Shown: in pieces, positions 15,801 to 24,499 of the stretch | Layout: the number at the start of each line of letters is the position of its first letter | Numbering within the stretch: position 1 is the stretch's first letter | DNA from: Pseudomonas sp. C1C7 | GTDB taxonomy: Bacteria; Pseudomonadota; Gammaproteobacteria; Pseudomonadales; Pseudomonadaceae | Reading direction: 5' to 3' | Assembly: GCF_013359595.1 (NCBI RefSeq) | Contig: NZ_JABFMP010000028.1 | Span: 1-64,000 of the forward strand | Length of the DNA stretch: 64,000 nucleotides | Program-made: the position numbers and the translations under genes | Notes under the pieces: generated by a model | Database searches by the model: none | What the model was told of the DNA's origin: nothing | Seen by the model: only the letters and a program-made list of their open reading frames with translations

Positions 15801-17174
15801 ATGACCGAGCCCCTTCTCAGTTTCGACGAACTCAAGCGTGCCGCCGCCTCCGGCGAAATCGACACCGTGCTGGTGTGCATGGTCGACATGCAGGGCCGAC
15901 TGGTCGGCAAGCGATTCCAGGTCGAATTCTTCATCGACTCGGGCCATGAAGAAACCCACTGCTGCAACTACCTGCTGGCCGACGACATCGACATGGAACC
16001 GGTACCCGGCTACGCCGCCGCCAGCTGGAGCAAAGGCTACGGCGACTTCGTCCTCAAACCCGACATGAGCACCCTGCGCAAGGTGCCCTGGCTGGAATGC
16101 ACGGCCCTGGTGCTGTGCGACGTGCTCGATCACCACCATCGCCAGGACCTGCCCCACAGCCCGCGGGCGATCCTCAAAAGACAGGTCGAACGCCTGCGCG
16201 AACGCGGCTACAAGGGCATGTTCGCCTCGGAACTGGAGTTCTACCTGTTCGACGAAAGCTACGAAGCCATCCACAAGCGCAACTACTACAAGCCGAAAAC
16301 CGCCGGCCATTACATCGAGGACTACAACATCCTGCAAACCACCCGCGAGGAACCGGTGATGCGGGCGATCCGCAAGCACCTGCAGGCCTGCGGGATTCCC
16401 GTGGAGAACTCCAAGGGCGAGTGGGGCCCGGGCCAGGAAGAGATCAACATCCGCTACGCCGACGCCATGACCATGGCCGACCATCACGTGCTCATCAAAC
16501 ACGCCTGCAAGGAGATCGCGCAGCTGCAAGGCAAGGCGATCACCTTCATGGCCAAATGGCGTTACGACGCCGCCGGCTCCAGCAGCCACATCCACAATTC
16601 GCTGTGGGACAAGAACGGCAAGAAGCCGCTGTTCTTCGATGCCAAGGCCGAGTTCGGCATGTCGAAACTGATGCGGTCCTGGGTGGCCGGACAACTCAAG
16701 TACGCCGACGACATCACCTGTTTCCTCGCGCCCTACATCAATTCCTACAAGCGCTTCCAGGCCGGCACCTTCGCCCCGACCCGGGCGGTCTGGAGCCGCG
16801 ACAACCGCACCGCCGGCTTTCGCCTGTGCGCCGAAGAGAGCAAATCGATTCGCATCGAATGCCGCATCGGCGGCGCCGATCTCAACCCTTACCTGGCCTT
16901 CGCCGCGCTGATTGCCGCGGGGCTGGCGGGCATCGACGAGAAACTCAGCCTCGACCCGCCCTACGAAGGCGATGCCTACGCCAATGAAGAGCTGCCCGAA
17001 GTGTCCAAGACCCTGCGCGACGCCAGCGCCGCCTTGAAGGGCTCGGCCATGTTGCGCGAGGCCTTCGGCGATGAAGTGGTCGACCACTACGTGCACACCG
17101 CCGAATGGGAACAGAAAGAATACGACCGGCGGGTCACCGACTGGGAACTGCAGCGCGGCTTCGAGCGTTATTGA
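15801..17174 (+). CDS. Glutamine synthetase-like gamma-glutamyl-amine ligase (PuuA/IpuC type)
   Basis: This 457-residue enzyme has the glutamine synthetase fold. It should join glutamate to a primary amine or amino alcohol with ATP, not make glutamine. Motifs include MFASELEFYLFDESY, NSKGEWGPGQEEINIRYADAMTMADHHVLIKH, AAGSSSHIHNSLWD (ATP/glutamate site) and FAPTRAVWSRDNRTAGFRLC. The adenylylation-site region of true GlnA is not evident. An aldehyde dehydrogenase, an iron alcohol dehydrogenase and an APC permease follow with short gaps, as expected for gamma-glutamylated amine or amino-alcohol oxidation. ATG at 15801 is preceded by CAGGA. Substrate is inference. Confidence 0.88.
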   Translation: MTEPLLSFDELKRAAASGEIDTVLVCMVDMQGRLVGKRFQVEFFIDSGHEETHCCNYLLADDIDMEPVPGYAAASWSKGYGDFVLKPDMSTLRKVPWLECTALVLCDVLDHHHRQDLPHSPRAILKRQVERLRERGYKGMFASELEFYLFDESYEAIHKRNYYKPKTAGHYIEDYNILQTTREEPVMRAIRKHLQACGIPVENSKGEWGPGQEEINIRYADAMTMADHHVLIKHACKEIAQLQGKAITFMAKWRYDAAGSSSHIHNSLWDKNGKKPLFFDAKAEFGMSKLMRSWVAGQLKYADDITCFLAPYINSYKRFQAGTFAPTRAVWSRDNRTAGFRLCAEESKSIRIECRIGGADLNPYLAFAALIAAGLAGIDEKLSLDPPYEGDAYANEELPEVSKTLRDASAALKGSAMLREAFGDEVVDHYVHTAEWEQKEYDRRVTDWELQRGFERY

Positions 17175-17194
17175 TCACTCAGGGTTGGGCAATC

Positions 17195-18586
17195 ATGACT
17201 GCAACGATTCAACTCATCTCGCCGGTCGATGGCCGGATCTATGCCGAGCGTCCGTATGCCGATGCCGTGCAGATCGAGCAGGCGCTGACGGCGGCCGCCA
17301 GCGCCCAGGCGCAATGGAAACTCAGGCCTTTGAGCGAACGCGCGGCCTATTGCAGCGCCGCGGTGGACGCGATGCTGGCGATGAAGGACGACATCGTCCC
17401 GGAGCTGGCCTGGCAGATGGGCCGTCCGGTGCGTTATGGCGCCGGTGAACTGCGCGGTTTCCAGGACCGCGCCCGGCACATGATCGCCCTCGCGCCGCAG
17501 GCCCTGGCAAACGTCGAGCCGACACCCATCGCCGGTTTCCGCCGGCATATCCAGCGCGATCCGCTGGGCACGGTGCTGGTGGTCGCGCCGTGGAATTACC
17601 CCTACCTCACGGCGGTCAATACAATCATTCCGGCGCTGATGGCGGGTAACAGCGTCATCCTCAAGCACGCCTCGCAAACCCTGCTGGTCGGTGAGCGTTT
17701 TGCCGAAGCCTTCCGCCGTGCGCGCCTGCCCGACGGGCTGTTCCAGAACCTGCTGCCGAGCCACGAGCAGACCGGCGCGATCATTGGCTCAGGTCGCGTG
17801 CATCAGGTGAACTTCACCGGTTCCGTGCCCGCAGGCAAAGCGATGGAAAGCGCCGCCACCGGCAGATTCCTCGGCCTGGGCCTGGAGCTCGGCGGCAAGG
17901 ACCCGGCTTACGTGAGGGCCGACGCCAACCTCGAATACGCCGTGGAAAACCTGGTGGACGGCAGCTTCTTCAACTCCGGGCAAAGCTGCTGTGCCATCGA
18001 GCGGATCTACGTCGATCAGTCCCTCTACCCGCAATTCATCGAGCGCTTCGCCGCCCTCACCCGCCAGTACGTCGTGGGCAATCCGTTGGACGAAGCCACC
18101 ACCCTCGGCCCGCTGATCAATCCCGGCGCGGCGGATTTCGTTCGCAGGCAGATCGCCGACGCACTGTCCCAGGGCGCCAGAGCACTGATCGAGCCCCAGG
18201 CCTTCGCCCCCGACGTCGCGGGCAGCGCCTACCTTGCGCCGCAGGTGCTGGTCAACGTTACCCATCAAATGTCGGTGATGCGCGATGAAAGCTTCGGCCC
18301 GGTCGTCGGCATCATGCCGGTGTCCGGCGATGACGAGGCGGTCGCCTTGATGAACGACAGCGAATTCGGTCTCAGCGCCTCGATCTGGACCTCGGACCTC
18401 GCCGCCGCCGAACGCCTGGGCAACCGGATCGACACCGGCACCCTGTTCATGAACCGCTGCGACTACCTGGACCCGGCCCTGGCCTGGACCGGGGTGAAGA
18501 ACAGCGGGCGCGGCGTGACCCTGTCGAGCCTGGGCTATGAACACCTGACCCGCGCCAAATCCTTCCATCTGCGCCACGAGATCTGA
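17195..18586 (+). CDS. NAD(P)-dependent aldehyde dehydrogenase of the amine operon
   Basis: The 463-residue enzyme probably oxidises the (gamma-glutamyl) aldehyde made in this pathway. VVAPWNYPYLTAVNTIIPALMAGNSVILKHASQT carries the fold markers, with the active-site Glu in LGLELGGKDPAYV and the nucleophilic Cys in FFNSGQSCCAIERIYV. It is a little shorter than the 480-500 residues common in the family. The start at 17195 lies 20 nt after the ligase stop; an in-frame extension into the ligase gene is not conserved. The iron alcohol dehydrogenase begins 3 nt after its stop, so the genes are one transcript. Confidence 0.92.
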   Translation: MTATIQLISPVDGRIYAERPYADAVQIEQALTAAASAQAQWKLRPLSERAAYCSAAVDAMLAMKDDIVPELAWQMGRPVRYGAGELRGFQDRARHMIALAPQALANVEPTPIAGFRRHIQRDPLGTVLVVAPWNYPYLTAVNTIIPALMAGNSVILKHASQTLLVGERFAEAFRRARLPDGLFQNLLPSHEQTGAIIGSGRVHQVNFTGSVPAGKAMESAATGRFLGLGLELGGKDPAYVRADANLEYAVENLVDGSFFNSGQSCCAIERIYVDQSLYPQFIERFAALTRQYVVGNPLDEATTLGPLINPGAADFVRRQIADALSQGARALIEPQAFAPDVAGSAYLAPQVLVNVTHQMSVMRDESFGPVVGIMPVSGDDEAVALMNDSEFGLSASIWTSDLAAAERLGNRIDTGTLFMNRCDYLDPALAWTGVKNSGRGVTLSSLGYEHLTRAKSFHLRHEI

Positions 18587-18589
18587 ACC

Positions 18590-19750
18590 ATGAGCCTGAA
18601 GGGAAACTGGAACTACCCCACAAGCATCCGCTTCGGCGTCGGGCGCATCAGCGAGCTGGCCGATGTCTGCCGCAGTCAGGGCATCCAGCGACCCTTGCTG
18701 GTCACCGACAGTGGCCTGGGCAAGGCGCCGATCACCACCGCCGCGCTGGATGCGTTGCGCGGCGCGGGGCTGGGGGCCGAGCTGTTCTGCGATCTCAAGC
18801 CCAACCCGGTGGAGGCCAATCTGGCCGGCGGGCTGGCAGCCTGGCGCGCCGGCAATCACGACGGCGTGGTGGCCTTCGGCGGCGGCAGCGGCCTGGACAT
18901 GGGCAAACTGATCGCCTTCATGAGCGGCCAGACCCGCCCGGTATGGGATTTCGAGGACATCGGCGACTACTGGACCCGCGCCGATGAAAAAGCCATCGCC
19001 CCGATCATTGCGGTGCCGACCACGGCGGGCACCGGTTCGGAAGTGGGCCGGGCGGCGGTGATCATCGACGATCGCACCCACACCAAACGCATTATCTTCC
19101 ATCCGAAAATGATGCCCCGGGTGGTCATCAGCGACCCGGCGCTGACCGTCGGCATGCCGCCGAAAGTCACCGCCGGTACCGGCATGGATGCGCTGTCGCA
19201 TTGCCTTGAAGCCTACTGCGCCCCCGGCTTTCATCCGCTGGCCGACGGCATCGCGGTGGAAGGCATGCGCCTGGTGAGCCACGCGCTGGTGCGTGCCGTG
19301 CACACCCCCGACGACCTCGATGCCCGCGCCAACATGCTGGCCGCCGCCGCGATGGGTGCCACCGCTTTCCAGAAAGGCCTGGGCGGCATGCATGCCCTGG
19401 CCCATCCCATCGGCGCGCTATACGACACCCATCACGGCATGACCAACGCCACGCTGATGCCCTATGTCCTGAAATTCAATCGCCCGGCCATCGAAGAACG
19501 CATCGTCCGCCTGGCCGCGTATCTGCAACTGCCCAAACCCGACTTCGACGGTTTCATGGCTTTCGTCCTCAAGTTGCGCAAGGACATCGCCGTGCCGCAC
19601 ACCCTGTCCGAGCTGGGGGTGGATGACAAGCAGGCCGAATTGATCGCCGATATGGCGGTGGTCGATCCGTCGGCGGGCGGGAATCCGTTGCCGCTGACAA
19701 AGGCGGGAGTTTCGGAGATTTTTGCGGCGGCGTTTCACGGCCGCCTGTAA
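18590..19750 (+). CDS. Iron-containing alcohol dehydrogenase
   Basis: The 386-residue group III dehydrogenase should interconvert an alcohol and its aldehyde with NAD(P). The nucleotide loop FGGGSGLDMGKLIAF is near residue 100. The metal-site residues occur in MDALSHCLEAYCAPGFHPLADG and in GGMHALAHPIGALYDTHHGMTNATLMPYV. A gene for alcohol oxidation beside a gamma-glutamyl ligase and aldehyde dehydrogenase points to an amino-alcohol substrate whose hydroxyl is oxidised in two steps. It is followed by a large REP and then the permease. Confidence 0.92.
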   Translation: MSLKGNWNYPTSIRFGVGRISELADVCRSQGIQRPLLVTDSGLGKAPITTAALDALRGAGLGAELFCDLKPNPVEANLAGGLAAWRAGNHDGVVAFGGGSGLDMGKLIAFMSGQTRPVWDFEDIGDYWTRADEKAIAPIIAVPTTAGTGSEVGRAAVIIDDRTHTKRIIFHPKMMPRVVISDPALTVGMPPKVTAGTGMDALSHCLEAYCAPGFHPLADGIAVEGMRLVSHALVRAVHTPDDLDARANMLAAAAMGATAFQKGLGGMHALAHPIGALYDTHHGMTNATLMPYVLKFNRPAIEERIVRLAAYLQLPKPDFDGFMAFVLKLRKDIAVPHTLSELGVDDKQAELIADMAVVDPSAGGNPLPLTKAGVSEIFAAAFHGRL

Positions 19751-19820
19751 TGCACAGATGAGGACATTGTGGTGAGAGGGCCCGCTCTGGTGCCAGTCGG
19801 TAAAGGCAAAACGCAATCCA

Positions 19821-19954
19821 TGTAGCAGCTGGCGAAGCCTGCGTCCGGCTGCGTAGCAGTCGTAAACCCGGAAAGCTCGGTCTATCAGACAGAACCGGTA
19901 CACAGGTTTTGCGACTGCTTCGCAGCCGGACGCAGGCTTCGCCAGCTGTTACAG
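19821..19954. repeat. REP pair, class GCCTGCGTCCGGCTGC
   Basis: tgtagcagctggcgaagcctgcgtccggctgc pairs with its complement at the far end; inner arms are GCAGTCGTAAA-like. The gene-free 19751-20138 interval also has GTGGTGAGAGGGC and CTCACCACAGG remnants of another palindrome at about 19770-20010. It separates the alcohol dehydrogenase from the permease without changing direction. Confidence 0.85.
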
Positions 19955-20138
19955 GTTATGCGGCGGATTTACTGATTGGCATAGGGCTCGCCCCCTCACC
20001 ACAGGTTTGCACCAGGTTTGACTGACTGAAGTCAGGACCCGGTGCCGTTGAAAACAGGAGCAGTACAACAAGGGGTTGAAGGCCGAGCTGTCCGCCGTCG
20101 CGGATGGATGCGTATCAAAACCTGAAGGGGCACACACG

Positions 20139-21695
20139 ATGAACCCAGCAAGCCAGCCCGGCACCGAGGCGCATGACGATGACGTCAAAGTGCTGCACAG
20201 CATGGGCTATGCCCAGCAGCTGTCGCGACGAATGGGGGTTTTCTCCAACTTCGCGATTTCCTTTTCGATCATCTGCATCCTCTCCGGAGGGATCAACTCA
20301 CTGGCCCAGGGTACCTCGGGCGCGGGCGGTGCCTCGATCGGCATCGGCTGGCCGATAGGTTGCCTGATCTCGGGCGTGTTCGCCCTGGCCATGGCGCAGA
20401 TTTCCTCGGCCTACCCCACCGCCGGCGGTCTGTATCACTGGGGCTCGATCCTCGGTAACCGCTTCACCGGCTGGCTCACCGCCTGGTTCAACCTGCTGGG
20501 GCTGGTGACGGTGCTGGGGGCGATCAACGTCGGCACCTACTACTTCTTCTTCGGCGCCTTCGGACCGACGCTGGGGATGGAGGACACCACCACGACCCGG
20601 GTGATTTTCCTGGCGATCCTCACGGGCTTGCAGGCCCTGTGTAACCACCTGGGCATCGGCCTGACTGCCAAGCTCACCGACTTCTCCGGCTACCTGATCT
20701 TCGCCACCGCGCTGGCGCTGACCGTCGTCTGCCTGATCTCGGCGCCCAGTTTCGAGTTCGCGCGGCTGGTGACCTTCGGCAACTACTCCGGCGCGGCCGG
20801 GGGCGGCGTGTGGCCAGAGGCGTCCAACGCCTGGATCTTCATGCTCGGCCTGCTGCTGCCGATCTACACCATCACCGGCTACGACGCCTCGGCCCACACC
20901 TCCGAGGAAACCCGCAACGCGGCGGTCTCCGTGCCCAAGGGCATGGTCATGTCGGTGCTCTGGTCGCTGCTGTTCGGCTGGCTGATGCTCAGCGCCTTCG
21001 TGCTGATGCTGCCGAACATGGACGATGCCGCCAAGCAAGGCTGGAACGTGTTCTTCTGGGCCATGAACGCCCAGGTCAACCCGCTGCTCAAGGACGCGCT
21101 GTACGTGGCGATTTTCATCTGCCAGGTCCTGTGCGGACTGGCCACCGTGACCTCGGTGTCGCGGATGATCTTCGCCTTCTCCCGGGATGGCGGCCTGCCC
21201 TGCTCCAAGGCGCTGTCTTCGGTGTCGCCGACTTTCCGCAGCCCGGTGGCCGCGATCTGGACCGGCGCGACCCTGGCGGTGCTGTTCGACTGGGGCTCGT
21301 CGGTGATCTCGGTCGGTGAAACCCCGGTCTACACCATCGTGGTGTCCTGCACCGTGATCTTCCTTTTCTTCTCTTTCATCATCCCGATCGTGCTCGGCCT
21401 GTTCACCTACGGCACCGCGAAGTGGCCGACCATGGGGCCCTGGAACATGGGCCGATTCTGGTACACGGTGTTCGCCCTGCTCTCGGTGCTGTCGATGGTG
21501 ATCATCTTCGTCATCGGCATCCAGCCACCCAACGACTGGGCGCTGTACATCACCATCGGCTTCCTGGTGCTGACGGCGATCGTCTGGTTCGGCTTCGAAG
21601 CGCGGCGCTTCCAGGGGCCGCCGGTGGGGGATGTGATCCTCAAGCGCCAGGCCGAAATCGCCGCCGCCGAGGCGGCATTGAACAAACAAACCTAA
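20139..21695 (+). CDS. APC-family amino acid/amine permease (GABA permease-like)
   Basis: The 518-residue inner-membrane carrier belongs to the amino acid-polyamine-organocation superfamily, the branch containing eukaryotic-type GABA/choline permeases. MGYAQQLSRRMGVFSNFAISFSIICILSGG opens the first helix. TAGGLYHWGSILGNRFTGW and GYDASAHTSEETRNAAVSVPKG are branch signatures. About 12 membrane helices can be seen. ATG at 20139 has AAGGGG 8 nt upstream. It follows the ligase/dehydrogenase genes in the same direction and is the likely importer of their amine substrate. Confidence 0.9.
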   Translation: MNPASQPGTEAHDDDVKVLHSMGYAQQLSRRMGVFSNFAISFSIICILSGGINSLAQGTSGAGGASIGIGWPIGCLISGVFALAMAQISSAYPTAGGLYHWGSILGNRFTGWLTAWFNLLGLVTVLGAINVGTYYFFFGAFGPTLGMEDTTTTRVIFLAILTGLQALCNHLGIGLTAKLTDFSGYLIFATALALTVVCLISAPSFEFARLVTFGNYSGAAGGGVWPEASNAWIFMLGLLLPIYTITGYDASAHTSEETRNAAVSVPKGMVMSVLWSLLFGWLMLSAFVLMLPNMDDAAKQGWNVFFWAMNAQVNPLLKDALYVAIFICQVLCGLATVTSVSRMIFAFSRDGGLPCSKALSSVSPTFRSPVAAIWTGATLAVLFDWGSSVISVGETPVYTIVVSCTVIFLFFSFIIPIVLGLFTYGTAKWPTMGPWNMGRFWYTVFALLSVLSMVIIFVIGIQPPNDWALYITIGFLVLTAIVWFGFEARRFQGPPVGDVILKRQAEIAAAEAALNKQT

Positions 21696-21708
21696 ACACC
21701 ATCCCCCA

Positions 21709-21810
21709 TGTAGGAGCGAGGCTTGCCCGCGAATGGGCGTCAACGATGACGCTGGAAACCTGATGCCCCGCGGTGTCTTGGCCTCCATCGCGAGCAAGCT
21801 CGCTCCTACA
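21709..21810. repeat. REP pair, class GGAGCGAGGCTTGCCCGCGA
   Basis: The unit tgtaggagcgaggcttgccc and the complement ending gcaagctcgctccta enclose an inner repeat GTCAACGATGACGCTGG...CCCCGCGGTG. The inner part recurs at 27659-27758 and 30409-30511. Confidence 0.85.
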
Positions 21811-21896
21811 CAAAAACCAGTGCAGCCAACAGCAATCTTTTCTCGCCACAGCGCTCTTACCATCCAGGTTCTTCATCCAAAAACAAGAGAAGAACC

Positions 21897-22502
21897 ATGG
21901 CCGCCACCCTCTCGCAACAAGGCGACAGCACCGATTATTCGGTGGTCGCCGTTCCCGCAACACACCGCATGCCCAAAGGCTCGCTGACGATGGCCTGGTG
22001 GGGCATTTGCAGTGCGATGTTCTGGCTGGTGGTGTCCGCCACCCTGGCCATGACCTTTGGCACTGCCAACGCAATCATCGGACTGCTGCTGTCGGTGGTC
22101 ACCTACGCGGTCATCAACGGGGTCATTTCCCGTTATGCGATCAGGACCGGGTTGTCGGTCGCGCTGTTTTCCCGGGTGCTGTTCGGGCACAAGGGGGCGG
22201 TGCTGGCGACCCTGATTTTCTTTGCCACCGCCACCTACTACAGCATGTTCGAAGGCTCGGTGATTGCCATTGCGATCCAGAACTACGTGCCGAACCTCTC
22301 GCTCAACCAGGCTTACCTGCTGGTGGTGCTGTACAGCGTGCCGTTGATCCTGGGGCGCGTGCAGAACTGGATGGACAAGCTCAACGGCGTACTGCTGCCG
22401 TTCTATCTGATCGGCCTGGTGGCGCTGGTGGCGATGACCGTCAAGCAATACGGCTACAGCAACGCCCGACGCAGCTGGTTCGTGCGCGCCAATTACACCT
22501 GA
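21897..22502 (+). pseudogene. Truncated NCS1 permease (N-terminal remnant)
   Basis: The first 180 or so of its 201 residues match the N-terminal half of NCS1/CodB permeases (RMPKGSLTMAWWGICSAMFWLVVSATLAMTFG; ISRYAIRTGLSVALFSRVLFG; YSVPLILGRVQNWMDKLNGVLLPFY). It then stops after GYSNARRSWFVRANYT. Family members are about 450-500 residues, and I find no continuation in any frame before the next gene. It is therefore probably a 3'-deleted pseudogene with about six helices left. Such permeases often carry hydantoins or related compounds, fitting the hyuBA genes just downstream. A functional half-size carrier is unlikely. Confidence 0.75.
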
Positions 22503-22527
22503 TTCCTCTACCTGTGAATGCAAACCC

Positions 22528-22559
22528 CTGTGGTGAGAGGGCATGCCCCCTCGCCACAG
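22528..22559. repeat. Palindrome CTGTGGTGAGAGGG...CTCGCCACAG
   Basis: A 14-bp imperfect stem around CATG lies after the permease remnant. Related pieces occur near 19770, 19990 and 33370, so it is a fourth dispersed palindrome class. Confidence 0.65.
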
Positions 22560-22580
22560 AAGGCCATTTTCACCGTCGGC

Positions 22581-22615
22581 AACCAGTGCACCCGTGATCA
22601 AAAACCAGTGCACCC
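22581..22615 (+). promoter_or_regulatory. Direct repeat AACCAGTGCACCC x2, 22-bp spacing (AraC-type site)
   Basis: Identical 13-mers begin at 22581 and 22603. A 22-bp period places both on one face of the helix, the usual geometry of AraC-family activator sites. They lie about 100-135 nt upstream of hyuB, and an AraC-family gene closes the cluster. The spacing and identity are directly visible; the activator assignment is inference. Confidence 0.65.
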
Positions 22616-22715
22616 CACGCCAAGCCAGCCCCCACTCACGGCGCGTAGCTTTGTGTCGTGGGTCAGGCATCCGTCCTGACCTCCACCTGGATAACAACAA
22701 GATTTCTGGTGACCC

Positions 22716-24461
22716 ATGAGTACAGTCGATCCGATCACCCTGGCCGTCGTGCGGGGCGCGCTTGAAACCGCTCAGCGCGAAATGACCATCACCCTCGAGA
22801 AAACCGGCCGTTCGAGCGTTTTCAACCTGGCTCACGACTATTCCAACGCCCTCTTCGACCACCTGCCGGAAATGATCCTGCAAGGCCAGGACATCCCGAT
22901 CCACCTGGGCTCGCTGATTCCGGCGATGAAATGCGTCGCCGGTTTCTTCGGCGATGACATCCAGGAAGGCGATGTGATCTACCACAACGACCCGGCCTAC
23001 AAAGGCAGCCATATCCTCGATTGCTGCATGTACAAACCGGTGTTCTACAAGGGCGAACTGGTGTTCTGGACGGTGTGCAAAGGCCACCTGACCGACATCG
23101 GCGGCCCGGTGCCAGCCGGCTACAACCCCGACGCCAAAGAGATCTACGCCGAAGGCCTGCGCATCCCGCCGGTCAAGCTCTGGTCCCAGGGCAAGCGCCG
23201 CGAAGACGTGATCAACCTGCTGCTGACCAACATGCGCGCCCGCGCCTATCAGGAAGGCGATCTCAACGCCCAGTACGGCGCCTGCAACGTCGGTGAACGC
23301 CACCTGCTGGAGCTGCTCGACCGCTACGGCGTGGAACAGGTGCGTGCCTGCATCGCCGAACTCAAGGACATGGCCGACCGGCACATGCGCGCCCTGCTGC
23401 GCGACGTGCCCGACGGTTTCTACACTGGCACCGCGGTGCTGGAAGATTCCGGCCACGGATTGGGACAACTGTCGATCACTGCGCAAGTGGAAATTCGCGG
23501 CGACGAGGCCCACGTGCTGATCGAAAGCCCGCCGCAAGTGCCCTACTTCATCAACTCCTACGCCGGCAATTCGGTGTCCGGGGTCTACCTGGGGCTGATG
23601 ATGTTTGCCCAGGTGCCGCCGCCCTACAACGAAGGCCTGTACCGCTGCGTATCGGTTGACCTCGGCCCGCCCGGCACCCTGTGCAACGCCCGGGAACCGG
23701 CGCCCCACGTCAACAGCACCACCACACCGATGGAAACCCTGGCCGATGCCGTGCGCCAGGCGCTGGAGCAAGCCGCACCCGATCGCGTCACCGCGTCCTG
23801 GGGCCACGCCAGCGGGATCAACATCGCTGGCCACGACCCGCGCAACAACAATGACGAATACGTGACCATGGTGCTGGCCTCGATCATCTCCGGTGCCGGG
23901 GCCAACAAGGCCATGGATGGCTGGCCGGCGTGCGGTCCGCTGTGCTGCTTCGGCGCGCTGATGTCCGGCGATATCGAGTTGCTGGAGTACTCCTACCCGA
24001 TCCTGATCCACCGCTACAGCCTGATGACCGACAGCGGTGGCGCAGGCGAATTTCGCGGTGGCTCGGGCACCCGCATCGAAATCGAACCGCTCGATCACGG
24101 CATGACCGTGGTCGGTTTCGGCGAAGGCCGACAACTGCCGACTTCAGGGGCCGCCGGCGCGACCAACGTGCTACTCGAACCCAAGCTCGGCCGGTTGATT
24201 CACCGCAAGGCCGACGGCGAGGAACAGCACTTCATCCATAACGCGCAGATCACCGCGCAACCGGGAGAACGGGTGATCAACGTCAACCCAGGCGGCGGTG
24301 GCTACGGCAATCCGCTGCGCCGCCCCGTCGCCAGCGTGCTGAACGATGTGCGCGACGGTCTGGTGTCGGTGGAAGGCGCGCGCCTGGAGTACGGCGTGGT
24401 GATCGACGGCAACGGTCAGGTCGATGACGCTGCCACCCGTGCCCGCCGCGACCTGCACTGA
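22716..24461 (+). CDS. hyuB: Hydantoinase B/oxoprolinase family protein (HyuB-like)
   Basis: The 581-residue protein is the B component of the N-methylhydantoinase/5-oxoprolinase superfamily. With HyuA it opens a lactam or imide ring in an ATP-dependent reaction. It starts MSTVDPITLAVVRGALETAQREMTITLEKTGRSSVFNLAHDYSNALFD, a standard HyuB beginning. YHNDPAYKGSHILDCCMYKPVFY and the Gly-rich GGAGEFRGGSGTRIEIEPL and NVNPGGGGYGNPLRRP follow. The hyuA gene comes next, 38 nt on. The real substrate could be a hydantoin, 5-oxoproline or a gamma-lactam; nothing here decides. Confidence 0.92.
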   Translation: MSTVDPITLAVVRGALETAQREMTITLEKTGRSSVFNLAHDYSNALFDHLPEMILQGQDIPIHLGSLIPAMKCVAGFFGDDIQEGDVIYHNDPAYKGSHILDCCMYKPVFYKGELVFWTVCKGHLTDIGGPVPAGYNPDAKEIYAEGLRIPPVKLWSQGKRREDVINLLLTNMRARAYQEGDLNAQYGACNVGERHLLELLDRYGVEQVRACIAELKDMADRHMRALLRDVPDGFYTGTAVLEDSGHGLGQLSITAQVEIRGDEAHVLIESPPQVPYFINSYAGNSVSGVYLGLMMFAQVPPPYNEGLYRCVSVDLGPPGTLCNAREPAPHVNSTTTPMETLADAVRQALEQAAPDRVTASWGHASGINIAGHDPRNNNDEYVTMVLASIISGAGANKAMDGWPACGPLCCFGALMSGDIELLEYSYPILIHRYSLMTDSGGAGEFRGGSGTRIEIEPLDHGMTVVGFGEGRQLPTSGAAGATNVLLEPKLGRLIHRKADGEEQHFIHNAQITAQPGERVINVNPGGGGYGNPLRRPVASVLNDVRDGLVSVEGARLEYGVVIDGNGQVDDAATRARRDLH

Positions 24462-24499
24462 TCGCCCCGGCCCCTTTGAGCTATCTGGAATCTCTCATC

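Noticed and set aside
21873..24134. 753-codon open frame antisense to the permease remnant and hyuB
   Set aside because: It crosses several real genes and intergenic DNA and has no recognisable family segment.
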